Shown piece after piece: positions 29,899 through 39,061 of a DNA stretch of 64,000 nt (the stretch's first letter is position 1; each line of letters begins with the position of its first letter). The stretch covers positions 114,045 through 178,044 of the forward strand of contig NZ_SSMQ01000020.1 in assembly GCF_005144585.1 (NCBI RefSeq). The letters are read 5' to 3'. A program made the position numbers and the translations under genes. This DNA is from Polyangium fumosum. Its GTDB lineage: Bacteria > Myxococcota_A > Polyangia > Polyangiales > Polyangiaceae. The notes beneath the pieces were generated by a model. The model was not told where the DNA came from. It searched no databases and saw nothing but the letters and a program-made list of their open reading frames with translations.

Positions 29899-31031
29899 GC
29901 ACCATGAACCACGCGCAAGGCACGATCGAAGAGAGACCTCTCGCGCGCAGGCGCCCCGGCGTCGTGTTGCTCGTCTACGCCTTCCGCCTCGTCGCGGCCT
30001 TCCTGCTCGCGTGGCCCTTCGCCCTCACGCTCGGCGGCGCCGTCTCCGGCTACCCGCGCGGCGACGCCGTCCTCTTCGATCAAGGCGGCCTGCTCCTCCT
30101 CGAAGCGTTGCGCCGTTCGAGCGGAGGCCTCCGCCCTGCGACCGCGAGCACGCTCCTGCTCCTCGTCCTCGTCAGCTTCCTCGGCCTCTTGCCGCTCGCT
30201 GCGCTCCTCGGCGCGCTCGGCGCGAAGGGCCGCGTCGCTGCCCGTGATCTCGGCGCGTGGGCGCTCCGCCCCCTCGGCACCTTCTCGCTCCTGCTCGGCG
30301 CTGCGGCGCTCGTCGAGGCGCTCCTCGGCGGCGTGCTGATCGCCATCGGCAACGCCGTCGCGCGCCGCGAGACGATCGACCTGCGCGCCGCGGATCAGGT
30401 GCGCATCGGCTTCGTCGCCGCCGCGATCGTCCTCGTCCTGCTCGTCTCCGTCTTCCACGACATCGCGCGTGCCGCGGCCGTCCGTGGTGAGCTCGGCATG
30501 CGCGCCTCCATCAAGCGCGCCTTCGAAGCCGTTCGCAGCGCGCCGCTCGCGCTCCTCGCCGGCTGGTCCTGGCGCGCTGCGCTCGGCGCCGTGCTCCTCG
30601 GCGCCGCGGTCGTCCTCGGCTCCCGCATCGGCGTCGAGCGCAAGGCGCAGGTCTTCGCCGCCTTCTTGGTGCACCAAGCATCCGTGCTGGCGGTCTTGTT
30701 CCTCCGCGCCTCCTGGCTCGCGTCGGCCATCCGCCACGTCGATCGTGTCCTCCCTCGTCAACGCTTGGGGGCTCCGCTCGGACAAGCCGAGCTTCCCTCC
30801 CAAACTCCCACCACGAACGAGCCTGTCGTCCCGGCCTCGCTCCCCGCATCTCCTGCCGACGACGACGCCGAGCCCCCGGCGCCGATCGACGCCCTTGTGG
30901 AAACCCCCGCGGAAAACCCCGCGAAACACCCCGCGAAACACCCCGCGAAACACCCTTCGACGGAGGCCCCGAACCTGCTGCCCGTCCCCGCAGATGAAAA
31001 AGTTGTCGCGGAAGAACGATTGGACGCTTGA
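29895..31031 (+). CDS. Polytopic membrane protein of unknown function
   Basis: A protein of about 378 residues, starting with GTG at 29895 (overlapping the peptidase stop as GTGA) or ATG at 29904. It has around six hydrophobic segments between residues 25 and 285 (LLVYAFRLVAAFLLAWPFAL, LLLLVLVSFLGLLPLAALLG and others) and an extracytoplasmic or cytoplasmic Pro-rich tail containing PAKH three times. The architecture is that of a six-helix protein without recognisable active-site residues. Its linkage to the peptidase suggests an envelope role, which is inference. Confidence 0.65.
   Translation: MSTMNHAQGTIEERPLARRRPGVVLLVYAFRLVAAFLLAWPFALTLGGAVSGYPRGDAVLFDQGGLLLLEALRRSSGGLRPATASTLLLLVLVSFLGLLPLAALLGALGAKGRVAARDLGAWALRPLGTFSLLLGAAALVEALLGGVLIAIGNAVARRETIDLRAADQVRIGFVAAAIVLVLLVSVFHDIARAAAVRGELGMRASIKRAFEAVRSAPLALLAGWSWRAALGAVLLGAAVVLGSRIGVERKAQVFAAFLVHQASVLAVLFLRASWLASAIRHVDRVLPRQRLGAPLGQAELPSQTPTTNEPVVPASLPASPADDDAEPPAPIDALVETPAENPAKHPAKHPAKHPSTEAPNLLPVPADEKVVAEERLDA
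30919..30954 (+). repeat. 12-bp tandem repeat, 3 perfect copies, in coding sequence
   Basis: CCGCGAAACACC is repeated three times in frame (30919-30954), preceded by a degenerate copy, and encodes PAKH repeats in the tail of the membrane protein. It is a likely slippage site with frame-preserving length variation. Confidence 0.85.
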
Positions 31032-31055
31032 CTTAGGTGACGTTCCGCGTAACGT
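31028..31055 (+). promoter_or_regulatory. Putative tRNA-Phe promoter
   Basis: TTGACT (31028-31033), 16 bp, TAACGT (31050-31055), about 40 bp before the tRNA. The -35 hexamer contains the stop codon of the upstream membrane-protein gene. Confidence 0.45.
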
Positions 31056-31094
31056 ACGCGGCCTGCGCAGCTCGTCAGAGCGAACGCGGACCTC

Positions 31095-31167
31095 GCCCAG
31101 GTAGCTCAGTTGGTAGAGCAGCGGATTGAAAATCCGCGTGTGGTTGGTTCGATTCCGACCCTGGGCA
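31095..31167 (+). tRNA. tRNA-Phe (GAA)
   Basis: A full cloverleaf is visible. The acceptor stem pairs GCCCAGG (31095-31101) with CCTGGGC (31160-31166), with discriminator A. The D arm contains GCTC...GAGC, the anticodon stem-loop is GCGGA-TTGAAAA-TCCGC with anticodon GAA, and the T arm is GTTGG-TTCGATT-CCGAC. The CCA end is not encoded (ACTA follows). A weak GCCTC/GAGGC hairpin lies about 25 bp downstream; the remaining gap up to 31371 shows nothing else. Confidence 0.98.
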
Positions 31168-31371
31168 CTACGATTCACTCCCCGGACGTTGCCTCCCCTT
31201 CGAGGCGGCGTCCTCCGAAGGTCGCATCTCCTGTCCGTCACGTGACGGCGATGCAGCGCTCTCCCGGCTGATGCAGAATGCGGACGGCCGGGTGAGCTGC
31301 GATCGCTGCTTCGCTCGGCCCTCGCTCGGGTTCTTTGCTTGGCGCCGCGGCGCCGGGAGAGAGGCAGCAAC

Positions 31372-32802
31372 ATGAGAGGCAAACACGCGGTTTGCGTGGG
31401 GATCGGCGCGACCTTGGCGATCCTCGTCGGGCTTTCGGCGGGCGCTTGTGGTGGGGGTGGCAGCTCCACGCCCACTGGCTCGGGCGGATCGGCGGGCACG
31501 GCCCAGGGCGGCATGGGCGGCATGGGCCAGGGCGGTACCGGCGCCGACGGCGTCGGCGGCATCTTCACGGGCGGCGGGCCCCCCTGCTCGAACCTCGAAT
31601 GCCAGCAGGTGAACTGCGCGGGCGGCGCCAAGACCACGGTGACCGGCAAGGTCTACGATCCGGCCGGCAAAACCCCGCTCTACAACGTCACCGTCTACAT
31701 CCCGAACGAGCCGCTCAAGCCGCTCCCCGAAGGCGCGAGCTGCGATCAATGCGGCTCCGTGCTCTCCGGTGACCCGGTGGTCACCGCGCTGACGGACACC
31801 CAAGGCAGGTTCGTTCTGGAGGACGTCCCCGTCGGCAAGGACATCCCGCTCGTGATCCAGGTTGGCAAGTGGCGCCGGCAGATCGTCCTGCCCGACGTCG
31901 TCGAGTGCGTCGACAACCCGCTCACCGACGCCAACGTCACGCGCCTGCCGCGCAACCAGTCCGAGGGCGATCTCCCGCGGATCGCGCTCACCACGGGCGG
32001 CGCCGATCCGCTCGAGTGCCTCCTGCGCAAGATCGGCATCGACGACGCCGAGTTCACGCCTGCGGACGGCAATGGCCGCGTCCAGCTCTTCTCCGGCCCG
32101 GGCGGCTCGAACAAGTACGCCGCGTCGCTCAACGGCGGCGCCTCGTTCGCCGCTGCCACCACGCTCTGGGCCAACGTCGACAGCCTCAAGAAGTACGACG
32201 TCGTCCTCATGGCCTGCGAGGCCGCGCAGAACGGCTCGCAAAAGCCCCAGGCCGCGCGGCAGGCCATGTTCGATTACGCCTCCCAGGGCGGGCGTATCTT
32301 CGCCTCGCACTGGCACAACTACTGGCTCGAAGAAGGCCCCGATCCCTTCCCGGACACGGCCGTCTTCAACCACCAGGCCGACCTCGCGAACCCCTTCACC
32401 GCGAAGATCGACGACACCTTCCCCAAGGGCGCCGCGCTCCGCGACTGGCTCGTCAACGTGAACGCCTCGACCACCCCCGGCGAGCTCGTCATCAAGGAAG
32501 GACAACACACGGTCGACGAGGTCAATCCGGCCGTCTCGCGCCGCTGGATCTACGGAGAAAACCCGGGCTCGGTCCAGTACCTCACGTTCAACACGCCCAT
32601 CGGCGTGCCCGAGGAAAACCAGTGCGGCCGCGTCGTCTTCAGCGACATTCACGTCTCCTCGGGCGACGAGATCGGCGCTGCGTTCCCGAACGGGTGCAAG
32701 ACGACGGATCTCTCGCCGCAGGAGGAGGCGCTGCTCTTCATGCTCTTCGACCTCTCGGCTTGCATCCAGCCCGACGACGAGCCGCCCGTCCCGCCGAAAT
32801 GA
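31372..32802 (+). CDS. Myxobacterial surface lipoprotein with carboxypeptidase-regulatory-like domain
   Basis: A 476-residue protein with a lipobox ending at C26 (LSAGAC), then a Gly/Ser-rich linker. Residues ~80-170 resemble a carboxypeptidase-regulatory-like (transthyretin-fold) domain: [20 protein letters not shown] and [15 protein letters not shown]. The rest contains a Rossmann-like segment ([33 protein letters not shown]) reminiscent of ThuA/glutamine-amidotransferase-like folds. It has many paired cysteines (CDQC, LEC). Such proteins are common in myxobacteria; their role is unknown. ATG at 31372 follows GGAGAGAGG. Confidence 0.7.
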   Translation: MRGKHAVCVGIGATLAILVGLSAGACGGGGSSTPTGSGGSAGTAQGGMGGMGQGGTGADGVGGIFTGGGPPCSNLECQQVNCAGGAKTTVTGKVYDPAGKTPLYNVTVYIPNEPLKPLPEGASCDQCGSVLSGDPVVTALTDTQGRFVLEDVPVGKDIPLVIQVGKWRRQIVLPDVVECVDNPLTDANVTRLPRNQSEGDLPRIALTTGGADPLECLLRKIGIDDAEFTPADGNGRVQLFSGPGGSNKYAASLNGGASFAAATTLWANVDSLKKYDVVLMACEAAQNGSQKPQAARQAMFDYASQGGRIFASHWHNYWLEEGPDPFPDTAVFNHQADLANPFTAKIDDTFPKGAALRDWLVNVNASTTPGELVIKEGQHTVDEVNPAVSRRWIYGENPGSVQYLTFNTPIGVPEENQCGRVVFSDIHVSSGDEIGAAFPNGCKTTDLSPQEEALLFMLFDLSACIQPDDEPPVPPK

Positions 32803-32842
32803 GGCTGGCGCCCGATCCCCGCTCGACTATGGGAGGGCGGGT

Positions 32843-33997
32843 ATGCGGATCGTCTCGTCCCTCCCTTCGATCGTCGCGGCCCTCGTCTTCGTCGCCGCGT
32901 GTTCCGCCGCTGCTCCCGAGCCCGTGATGGGCGGCTCTCCGCCGCCGCCCCCGCCTCCCGCGCCGCCCCCTGCGGCCGCCATCCCCACCGAAAAGCCCGC
33001 CGACGCGGCGCCCCCGGACGCGACCGGCAAGACGGCCGAGCCTGCGCCGGCGACGAGCGCCATGGCCACGCCTGCGCCCACGCCCGTGCCTTCGGCCGAG
33101 CCTTCGGCGTGCCCGCCCGACATGCAGCTCGTCGAGGGCGAGTACTGCACCGAGGTCGAGCACAAGTGCAAGAAGAGCTGGTTCGACAAATCGAACAAGA
33201 AGACCGTCTGCGAGGAGTTCGAGCCGACGAGCAAATGCGTCGGCAAGAAGGTGAAGAAGCGCTACTGCGTCGACACCTACGAATGGCCGAACCAGAAGGG
33301 CGTGCGGCCCGAGGTGATGAACCGCTTCCACCAGGCGCAGATCAAGTGCGCCTCCGTGGGCAAGCGCATGTGCACCGAGTCCGAGTGGAACTTCGCCTGC
33401 GAGGGCCCCGAGATGAAGCCGTTCCCGCACGGCTACGTGCGCGACGCGGCCAAGTGCAACGGTGACCACCTCTGGGACGATCCCAACATGAAGAAGGTCG
33501 CGGCGCGGGACGGAGACGAGCTCGCGCGCCTCTGGAAGGGCGTCCCGAGCGGCTCGCAGCCGAATTGCATCAGCGCGTTTGGCGTCGCCGACATGCCGGC
33601 GAACACCGACGAGGTCGTCGCGAGCGAGCAACCCAAAGGCTCGCGGCACGCGCTCTACGACAGCGTCCACACCGGCGGCCCCTGGTACAAGGGCGTCCGC
33701 AACCAGTGCCGCCCCAAGGTCTACACACACGACGAGGATTTTTATTATTATTTTCTGAGCTTCCGCTGCTGCGCCGAGGCCGATGGCAAGGCCACCGATC
33801 CGCGCACGCCGTGGCAGATCCGGGACAAGTGGACCGTCCAGAAGGTCGAGAAGCGGGCCGGCTTCACCATCGCCGAGATGCAGAAGAAGCTCGACCAGAA
33901 GAAGCAGGGCCAGTGCACCTGCGCCGCGCACGACATCCTCTGCAAGACCATGTGCGGCACGTTGCTCGGCCCCGGCGCCGTCGACGCGAAGCACTGA
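32843..33997 (+). CDS. Lipoprotein with SUMF1/formylglycine-generating-enzyme-like domain
   Basis: A 384-residue protein with a signal peptide and lipobox at C20 (FVAAC), followed by a ~75-residue Pro/Ala linker. The folded part (about 95-360) resembles the FGE-sulfatase (SUMF1) fold: RYCVDTYEWPN, GKRMCTESEWNFACEGP, PHGYV, CNGDH, and a late FRCC. Many Cys residues suggest disulfides. SUMF1-type domains often act as binding folds rather than as enzymes, so catalytic activity is not implied. An unusually AT-rich stretch at 33738-33757 simply encodes FYYYF. It may work with the kinase gene that follows 91 bp downstream. Confidence 0.75.
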   Translation: MRIVSSLPSIVAALVFVAACSAAAPEPVMGGSPPPPPPPAPPPAAAIPTEKPADAAPPDATGKTAEPAPATSAMATPAPTPVPSAEPSACPPDMQLVEGEYCTEVEHKCKKSWFDKSNKKTVCEEFEPTSKCVGKKVKKRYCVDTYEWPNQKGVRPEVMNRFHQAQIKCASVGKRMCTESEWNFACEGPEMKPFPHGYVRDAAKCNGDHLWDDPNMKKVAARDGDELARLWKGVPSGSQPNCISAFGVADMPANTDEVVASEQPKGSRHALYDSVHTGGPWYKGVRNQCRPKVYTHDEDFYYYFLSFRCCAEADGKATDPRTPWQIRDKWTVQKVEKRAGFTIAEMQKKLDQKKQGQCTCAAHDILCKTMCGTLLGPGAVDAKH

Positions 33998-34088
33998 CCG
34001 CCGGGTCAGCCAGACCAACGAAAGACTGCCGATCTCGCAACGCCGGGTGTTTGTGGCGAGAGCGGCAAAGGTGTACCCTCGGGATCCC

Positions 34089-35699
34089 ATGTCGGAGTCC
34101 CAGGACGTCCCCGAGCGCCTCGGTCGCTACGAGATCGTAGAGCGACTCGCGTCCGGCGGCATGGGTGAGGTCTTCATCGCGCGTTTCGTCGCGCCCGGCG
34201 GCTTCGTCAAGCCCGTGGCGGTCAAGCGCATCCACCCGTACCTCGCCGAGGACGAGACCTTCATCCTGATGCTGCACGACGAGGCCAACGTCGCTGCGGC
34301 CATCCGGCACCCGAACATCATCTCGACGATCGACGTCGGCTCCGAGACGGGCAACCACTTCGTCGTCCTCGACTACGCGAACGGCGACCCGCTGCAGCGC
34401 ATGCTGCGGGACATCCGGAAGAACCACGGCACGGCGTTCCCCGACTGGATGGTCGCGTGGATCGGCGCCGAGGTCGCCTCCGCGCTGCACGCCGCGCACG
34501 AGGCGAAGAACCTCGAAGGCGAGTCGCTGGAGATCATCCACCGCGACGTCTCGACCTCCAACGTGATCCTCTCGGACGCGGGCCATCCGATGCTCTTCGA
34601 CTTCGGCGTCGCGAAGGCGAAGCAGCGCATGGTGCAGACCTCGCACGGCGAGCTGAAGGGAAAGCTCCCGTATATGGCCCCCGAGACGTTCCGCGGCGAG
34701 GCCGTCGATCGCACGGTCGACGTCTTCAGCCTCGGCGTGATGCTCTACGAGCTCTGCACGGGCAACTCGCCCTTCGCGCGGAACTCGGATCTCGAGACGA
34801 TCATGGCGCTCCAGAGCGCGGTCGTGGAGCCGCCGAGCCAGGTGCGCGACGCGATCCACGCCTCGCTCGATCCCATCGTGATGCGCACGATGGCGCGGGA
34901 TCGGGCCGAGCGATATCCGACGGCCCTCGCCGTGGAGAACGATCTCCGCGCCTGGGCGCGCGCCCGCGGCGCCCCGCACGACGCCGCCTCCGCCGCGGCG
35001 TGGATCGCCGAGACCTTCCCGGACCGCTGCGCATGGCGGAAGGCCCTGCTCGCGCGCGTGGCGAGCAACACGCCGCGCGCGCAGATGAGCTCGGCGCCGC
35101 GCATCCACACGCTGACCCCGGGCTCCTTCACGCCGCCGTCGCACCCCACCGGGCAGCTCGCGACGCCCGCCCCGCCGAGCGCGCGCCTCGGGACGCTCAC
35201 GCCGGGGCAGGTCCCGCAGATCCCCGGGCCGCAGGGGCACACCCCGGCGCCGAGCAGCTACGTGCCGTTCGCGATCGGCCCGGAGCAAAGCGGCACGACG
35301 AGCGCGTCGATCCCGGGCGTCGCGCAGAGCGACCCGCAGGCGCTTGGTCTGGAGTCGGCGCGTCCGCGGGGCGCGTTGTCGATGCTCCACGTCTTCCTCG
35401 CCGTGTTCATCACGCTCCTGCTCGGCGGCGGCGCATTCGTCCTCCTCAGCACGCGAAGCGGCGGCGGCGACGACACGCAGACCGCGGCCGCAGCGCCCGC
35501 GTCGGTCATCGTCTTCGTGCCTGCGCCCTCGTCCTCGGTGATCCCGGCCGCGTTGCCCTCGTCCTCGGCCGCGCAGGACCCGCTCGCCGCGTCGGCCAAG
35601 CCTGCCGCAAAAGCGGGCGCGACGGCCCCCAAGGCGGGCTCGACGTCCTCGCCTCCGCCGACGAAGAAGGGCGGACCTCTCGTCCGGAGCTACGACTGA
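34089..35699 (+). CDS. Transmembrane Ser/Thr protein kinase with atypical catalytic loop
   Basis: A 536-residue protein. The kinase domain (1-~285) has LASGGMGEVFIA, K46 (VAVKRIHP), catalytic loop HRDVSTSN (151-158), DFG (D171) and YMAPE. The lysine normally at HRDxK is replaced by Ser; this is seen in a subset of myxobacterial kinases and does not by itself mean inactivity. A Pro/Ser-rich juxtamembrane linker precedes one membrane helix (about 431-453) and an Ala/Ser/Pro outer tail. ATG at 34089. The next gene begins at its stop (TGATG), so the two are coupled. Confidence 0.9.
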   Translation: MSESQDVPERLGRYEIVERLASGGMGEVFIARFVAPGGFVKPVAVKRIHPYLAEDETFILMLHDEANVAAAIRHPNIISTIDVGSETGNHFVVLDYANGDPLQRMLRDIRKNHGTAFPDWMVAWIGAEVASALHAAHEAKNLEGESLEIIHRDVSTSNVILSDAGHPMLFDFGVAKAKQRMVQTSHGELKGKLPYMAPETFRGEAVDRTVDVFSLGVMLYELCTGNSPFARNSDLETIMALQSAVVEPPSQVRDAIHASLDPIVMRTMARDRAERYPTALAVENDLRAWARARGAPHDAASAAAWIAETFPDRCAWRKALLARVASNTPRAQMSSAPRIHTLTPGSFTPPSHPTGQLATPAPPSARLGTLTPGQVPQIPGPQGHTPAPSSYVPFAIGPEQSGTTSASIPGVAQSDPQALGLESARPRGALSMLHVFLAVFITLLLGGGAFVLLSTRSGGGDDTQTAAAAPASVIVFVPAPSSSVIPAALPSSSAAQDPLAASAKPAAKAGATAPKAGSTSSPPPTKKGGPLVRSYD

Positions 35700-36484
35700 T
35701 GCCCCGTTCGCCCCTGCGATGGCTCGCCGTCGCCCCCGTCGTCGCGTGTCTGCTCGTCGCCCCCATCGCGCTCGGCGCAGGCCCCGCCAAACCCACGCCC
35801 GAGCAACGCCAGGCGCGCGCCCTCTTCGACCAGGGCCTCGCCCTCAGCGACGAGGGCAAATGGACCGAGGCCCTCGAGGCCTTCCGCAAGTCCGACGACA
35901 TCAGCCCCTCGACGAGCGTCCGCTTCAACATCGCCGCCTCGCTCCGCGCCCTCGGCCGATACGTCGAGGCACGTGACACCCTCGACGCCGCCGTCACCGA
36001 CGCCGAGATACGCAAGGTGCCCATCAAGCCCTCGCTCAAGACGGAGATCGACAAGCTCCGCGAAGAGGTCTCCGGCAAGATCATCCGCATCGAGCTCCAG
36101 ACGAGCCCCGCGAACGCAGACGTCACCGTCGACGGCATGCCCATCAAGCTCGCCACCGACGGCCGCGCCGAGATCGACCCCGGCAAACACGTCTTCGTGA
36201 TCGGCGCCAAGGGCCACGACACGACCACGGTCACGAAGACCGTCTCGCAGGGCGACACGTCCCTCACGCTCACCGCGCCACGCGCCGCGGCCGTCGAAGC
36301 GCCCAAGCCCAAGGACCCGCCCTTCTACAAGCGCCCCTGGTTCTGGGGCACCGTCGGCGCCGTCGTGGTCGGCGCAGCCGCCGTGACGACGATCGTGCTG
36401 GTCACGAACCCCGAGACGCCCACCACGGCCGGGCCCCCGCCGAGCACCGTCGACCGCGTCTTCCCCGCCCTCGTGAGGTTCTGA
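35699..36484 (+). CDS. TPR and PEGA-domain envelope protein
   Basis: A 261-residue protein with a signal peptide (LAVAPVVACLLVAPIALGAG), TPR-like helices (ARALFDQGLALSDEGKWTEA, FNIAASLRALGRYVEA) and a PEGA-like beta domain (LQTSPANADVTVDGMPI...PGKHVFVIGAKGH). A second membrane helix (about 220-240, WGTVGAVVVGAAAVTTIVLV) near the C-terminus anchors it. TPR-PEGA proteins are frequent partners of myxobacterial kinases. The start overlaps the kinase stop and its own stop overlaps the next ATG, making a three-gene coupled unit. Confidence 0.75.
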   Translation: MPRSPLRWLAVAPVVACLLVAPIALGAGPAKPTPEQRQARALFDQGLALSDEGKWTEALEAFRKSDDISPSTSVRFNIAASLRALGRYVEARDTLDAAVTDAEIRKVPIKPSLKTEIDKLREEVSGKIIRIELQTSPANADVTVDGMPIKLATDGRAEIDPGKHVFVIGAKGHDTTTVTKTVSQGDTSLTLTAPRAAAVEAPKPKDPPFYKRPWFWGTVGAVVVGAAAVTTIVLVTNPETPTTAGPPPSTVDRVFPALVRF

Positions 36485-37176
36485 TGCCCGACGCCGTTCG
36501 CGAAACGCCCCGTCCTCGCCGGCGCGCGGCCCTCGCCCTCGCCACAGGCGCATCGCTCGTCACAACCACCGGCGCCCTCATCGCAGCCTGCGGCTCCGAC
36601 GTGACGGGAGACCCGAGTTACCTCCTCGTGGAGCTCGTCCCCGTAGAGACCCCCGCAAAGCCCGGCGCCGCGCGCATCGTCGTGACGAAAGGCAGCGCCG
36701 AGATCGCCGCGCTCTGCGTGAACCTCACAGGCGACGCCCCAGCGAGCTTCGTCCTCAAGCGCGACGCAGGCAACCCCGCCTCCGAGCGCATCAACATCGA
36801 GGTCCTCTCGTTCGCCACCCTGAAGGGCCAAGAAAACGCAGGGCCAGGCAAGGAGTTCGCCTGCCCCTCGCCCCTCCCGCCCATCCTCGGCGACGTGCAA
36901 ACCATCGACACAGACTTCTGCGAGGCCGCGACACGCAAGCTCGTCTTCCACGTCGGCTCCGTATGCGGATGCAACGATGCCGACGCAGGCCCCGGCGACG
37001 ACGCAGGCGACGACGCAGGCGACAGCGACGGTGGGGACATCGACGCGGGCCCGTCCTCATGTGGATGCGCACCCGGCTTCTCCTGCGGCGCAGGCCTCTC
37101 CACCACAGGCCAGGTATGCGAGGCCTCGACGTGCTGCGGCACAAGGCTGTCATCCGCGTGCGCTCTCGGTAGCTGA
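36484..37176 (+). CDS. Cys-rich lipoprotein, possible Tat substrate
   Basis: A 230-residue protein. The N-terminus carries PRPRRRAALALATG followed by a hydrophobic stretch ending in LIAAC (C36), resembling a twin-arginine lipoprotein signal. The body has a beta-rich part with few motifs, then an Asp/Gly-rich low-complexity run (ca. 165-190) and a C-terminal Cys-rich segment (CGCAPGFSCGAG, CEASTCCG). No family is recognised. It is the last gene of the kinase-TPR/PEGA unit. Just after the stop, repeated AGCTG units place TGA in all three frames. Confidence 0.6.
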   Translation: MPDAVRETPRPRRRAALALATGASLVTTTGALIAACGSDVTGDPSYLLVELVPVETPAKPGAARIVVTKGSAEIAALCVNLTGDAPASFVLKRDAGNPASERINIEVLSFATLKGQENAGPGKEFACPSPLPPILGDVQTIDTDFCEAATRKLVFHVGSVCGCNDADAGPGDDAGDDAGDSDGGDIDAGPSSCGCAPGFSCGAGLSTTGQVCEASTCCGTRLSSACALGS

Positions 37177-37202
37177 GCTGAGCTGAGCTGAGGCGTCGCG
37201 CC

Positions 37203-37530
37203 GGGGCGCTGCCCCGGTCCCCGCGGGGGGCTGTCCGCCCCCTCGACCCCGGACCAGGCACGGCCTGGACCGAGGGTGGAAGAACTGCGCTCCGCGCAGT
37301 TCTTCCAACGGGCCGGTGGCAAGACCATGGAGGGGGCTCTCAACCTGGCGACGTGTGCGTTGCCCGTTGAACCGGCAGCGCTGCGGCTTTGGTTGGCGGG
37401 CCCGTCGCCGGTCTTGCCCCTGGCTGTTCGATGAACTGCGCATCGCGCAGTTCATCGACCCTGGGTCCAGCGCCTCGCTGGTCCGGGTCCAGGGGCGGAC
37501 AGCCCCTGGTGGGGTCTGGGGCGAAGCCCC
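37203..37530. repeat. Dispersed double-hairpin element, copy A
   Basis: A 328-bp non-coding element with two inverted ~100-bp modules around a core. The left hairpin arm TGGAAGAACTGCGC (37277-37290) pairs with 37294-37307 around loop TCC. The right arm TCGATGAACTGCGC (37428-37441) pairs with 37445-37458 around loop ATC. The ends are GGGGCGCTGCCCC and GGGGCGAAGCCCC. It is related to copies B, C and D. The stem differences from those copies are compensatory on both arms. Confidence 0.88.
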
Positions 37531-37572
37531 AGCGCGCGACGCCTGCCTTCGCGGATTGCGCCTGCCCTGCGA

Positions 37573-39054
37573 ATGGCGCGACGATGGGACATGTCCCGGG
37601 TGCCTGCTCCTCTTGCGCTTCGTGGCGCCGTCGTCGCTGCGCTCGCCACTTTCCTTGCCGTGTTCGGCTTGCAGTGCGGCAGTGATGTCGCGCCTTCGGC
37701 GACCACCGACGTCACGCTCGTGATGGGGGTCGGCACGGAATGCGCGGCGCGCCTTCGCTCCGTCACCGTGCAGGTCGAGACTGGGGATCGTGTCGACTTC
37801 ACCGAGACCATCTCTGTTGCGAGTGCGGCTGAGCTTCCGATTGCGCGCCGTGTCTCGCTCTCGGATCCTGAGGGCACGAAGCATCGCGCGTCGGCCACGT
37901 TCGACCTTGCGCGGGAGGACGACACCGTTGGCGCGGAGATGATGTTCACCGAGTTTCCTGCGGGCACCACGGGCGTCGTCCCGCTCAGCTTGCCGTGTGT
38001 TTGCATCGAACACCCTTGCCCGACGGGGTACGCCTGCGAGGAGAGCCCTCCGGGCAGCGGCACGCCTGCTTGCATCCCGCAGGTCAACTGCGGCGACGGC
38101 GCGTGTGTCCCCGGCGAGTCGTGTGGCACCTGCCTCGAAGATTGCCCGTGCAACTGCGGCGACGACGTCTGCGAAGGCACCGAGACGTGCGCGAATTGCC
38201 CTGGCGACTGCGGCGTGTGCTGCGGCAACGGCACGTGTGACATGGGCTTCGGCGAGAACTGCGCGAACTGCGCGGCGGACTGCGGCGCTTGCTGCCCGAA
38301 CGACAAGTGCGACACGACCCTCGGCGAGAACTGCTCGAACTGCGCGGCGGACTGCGGCGCTTGTTGCGGCGACGGTGCCTGCAACTTCGGCGAGAAGTGC
38401 TCCACCTGCTACGACGACTGCGATTGCTGCGGCAACGGCGTCTGCGAGCCGCAGGAAGTCCTCTGCGGCGCGTGCGTCGAGGACTGCGGCGCTTGCCCCG
38501 CGTGCGGCGACGGCGTCTGCCAGAACTTCGAGAACAACGCCAAGTGCCCGACCGATTGCCCTGTCGCTTGCGGCAACGGCACCTGCTCGGCCGGCGAGAC
38601 GAAGTCGAACTGCCCCAAGGACTGCGGCGAGGTTTGCGGCAACAAGTCCTGCGGCACCGGCGAGACCTGCCAGAGCTGCGCGGCGGACTGCGGCGCTTGT
38701 TGCGGCGACGGCGTCTGCAACTTCGGCGAGACCTGCTTGACCTGCGCGCAGGACTGCACCGGCGCTTGTTGCGGCAACGGCACGTGCGAGGCCGGCGAGA
38801 CGTGCATGAGCTGCGTCGGCGACTGCGGCCCCAAGTGCGGCGACGGCATCTGCCACTGCAGCGAGACCCTCACTTGCGGGGCGGACTGCGTCGGCTTCTG
38901 CGGCGACGGCATCTGCCAGCCCTTCGAGACCTGCCAGGACTGCCTCCAGGATTGCGGCGCCTGCACCGGCACGTGCGGCGATGGCACCTGCACCGCGAAG
39001 AGCGAGAACCAGTGCACCTGCCCCGCGGATTGCGGCGGCAAGTGCCCGCCTTGA
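37573..39054 (+). CDS. Lipoprotein with 14 tandem Cys-rich CGDGxC repeats
   Basis: A 493-residue protein (or 487 from the ATG at 37591) with a signal peptide ending FGLQC. A beta-like N-terminal domain (~40-170) is followed by about 14 repeats of roughly 22 residues with consensus CG(D/N)GxCxxGExCxxCxxDCGxC, running to the C-terminus. The regular Cys spacing implies a disulfide-bonded rod. Similar repeats occur in myxobacterial surface proteins; the ligand is unknown. The DNA repeats keep codon use similar, suggesting expansion by duplication. No gene partner is evident: upstream is repeat copy A and downstream glgA, 7 bp away. Confidence 0.78.
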   Translation: MARRWDMSRVPAPLALRGAVVAALATFLAVFGLQCGSDVAPSATTDVTLVMGVGTECAARLRSVTVQVETGDRVDFTETISVASAAELPIARRVSLSDPEGTKHRASATFDLAREDDTVGAEMMFTEFPAGTTGVVPLSLPCVCIEHPCPTGYACEESPPGSGTPACIPQVNCGDGACVPGESCGTCLEDCPCNCGDDVCEGTETCANCPGDCGVCCGNGTCDMGFGENCANCAADCGACCPNDKCDTTLGENCSNCAADCGACCGDGACNFGEKCSTCYDDCDCCGNGVCEPQEVLCGACVEDCGACPACGDGVCQNFENNAKCPTDCPVACGNGTCSAGETKSNCPKDCGEVCGNKSCGTGETCQSCAADCGACCGDGVCNFGETCLTCAQDCTGACCGNGTCEAGETCMSCVGDCGPKCGDGICHCSETLTCGADCVGFCGDGICQPFETCQDCLQDCGACTGTCGDGTCTAKSENQCTCPADCGGKCPP

Positions 39055-39061
39055 GCCGCCC

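Noticed and set aside
33738..33757. AT-rich stretch that might signal a frameshift or insertion
   Set aside because: It is in frame and encodes FYYYF within the SUMF1-like domain; the protein continues with conserved FRCC.
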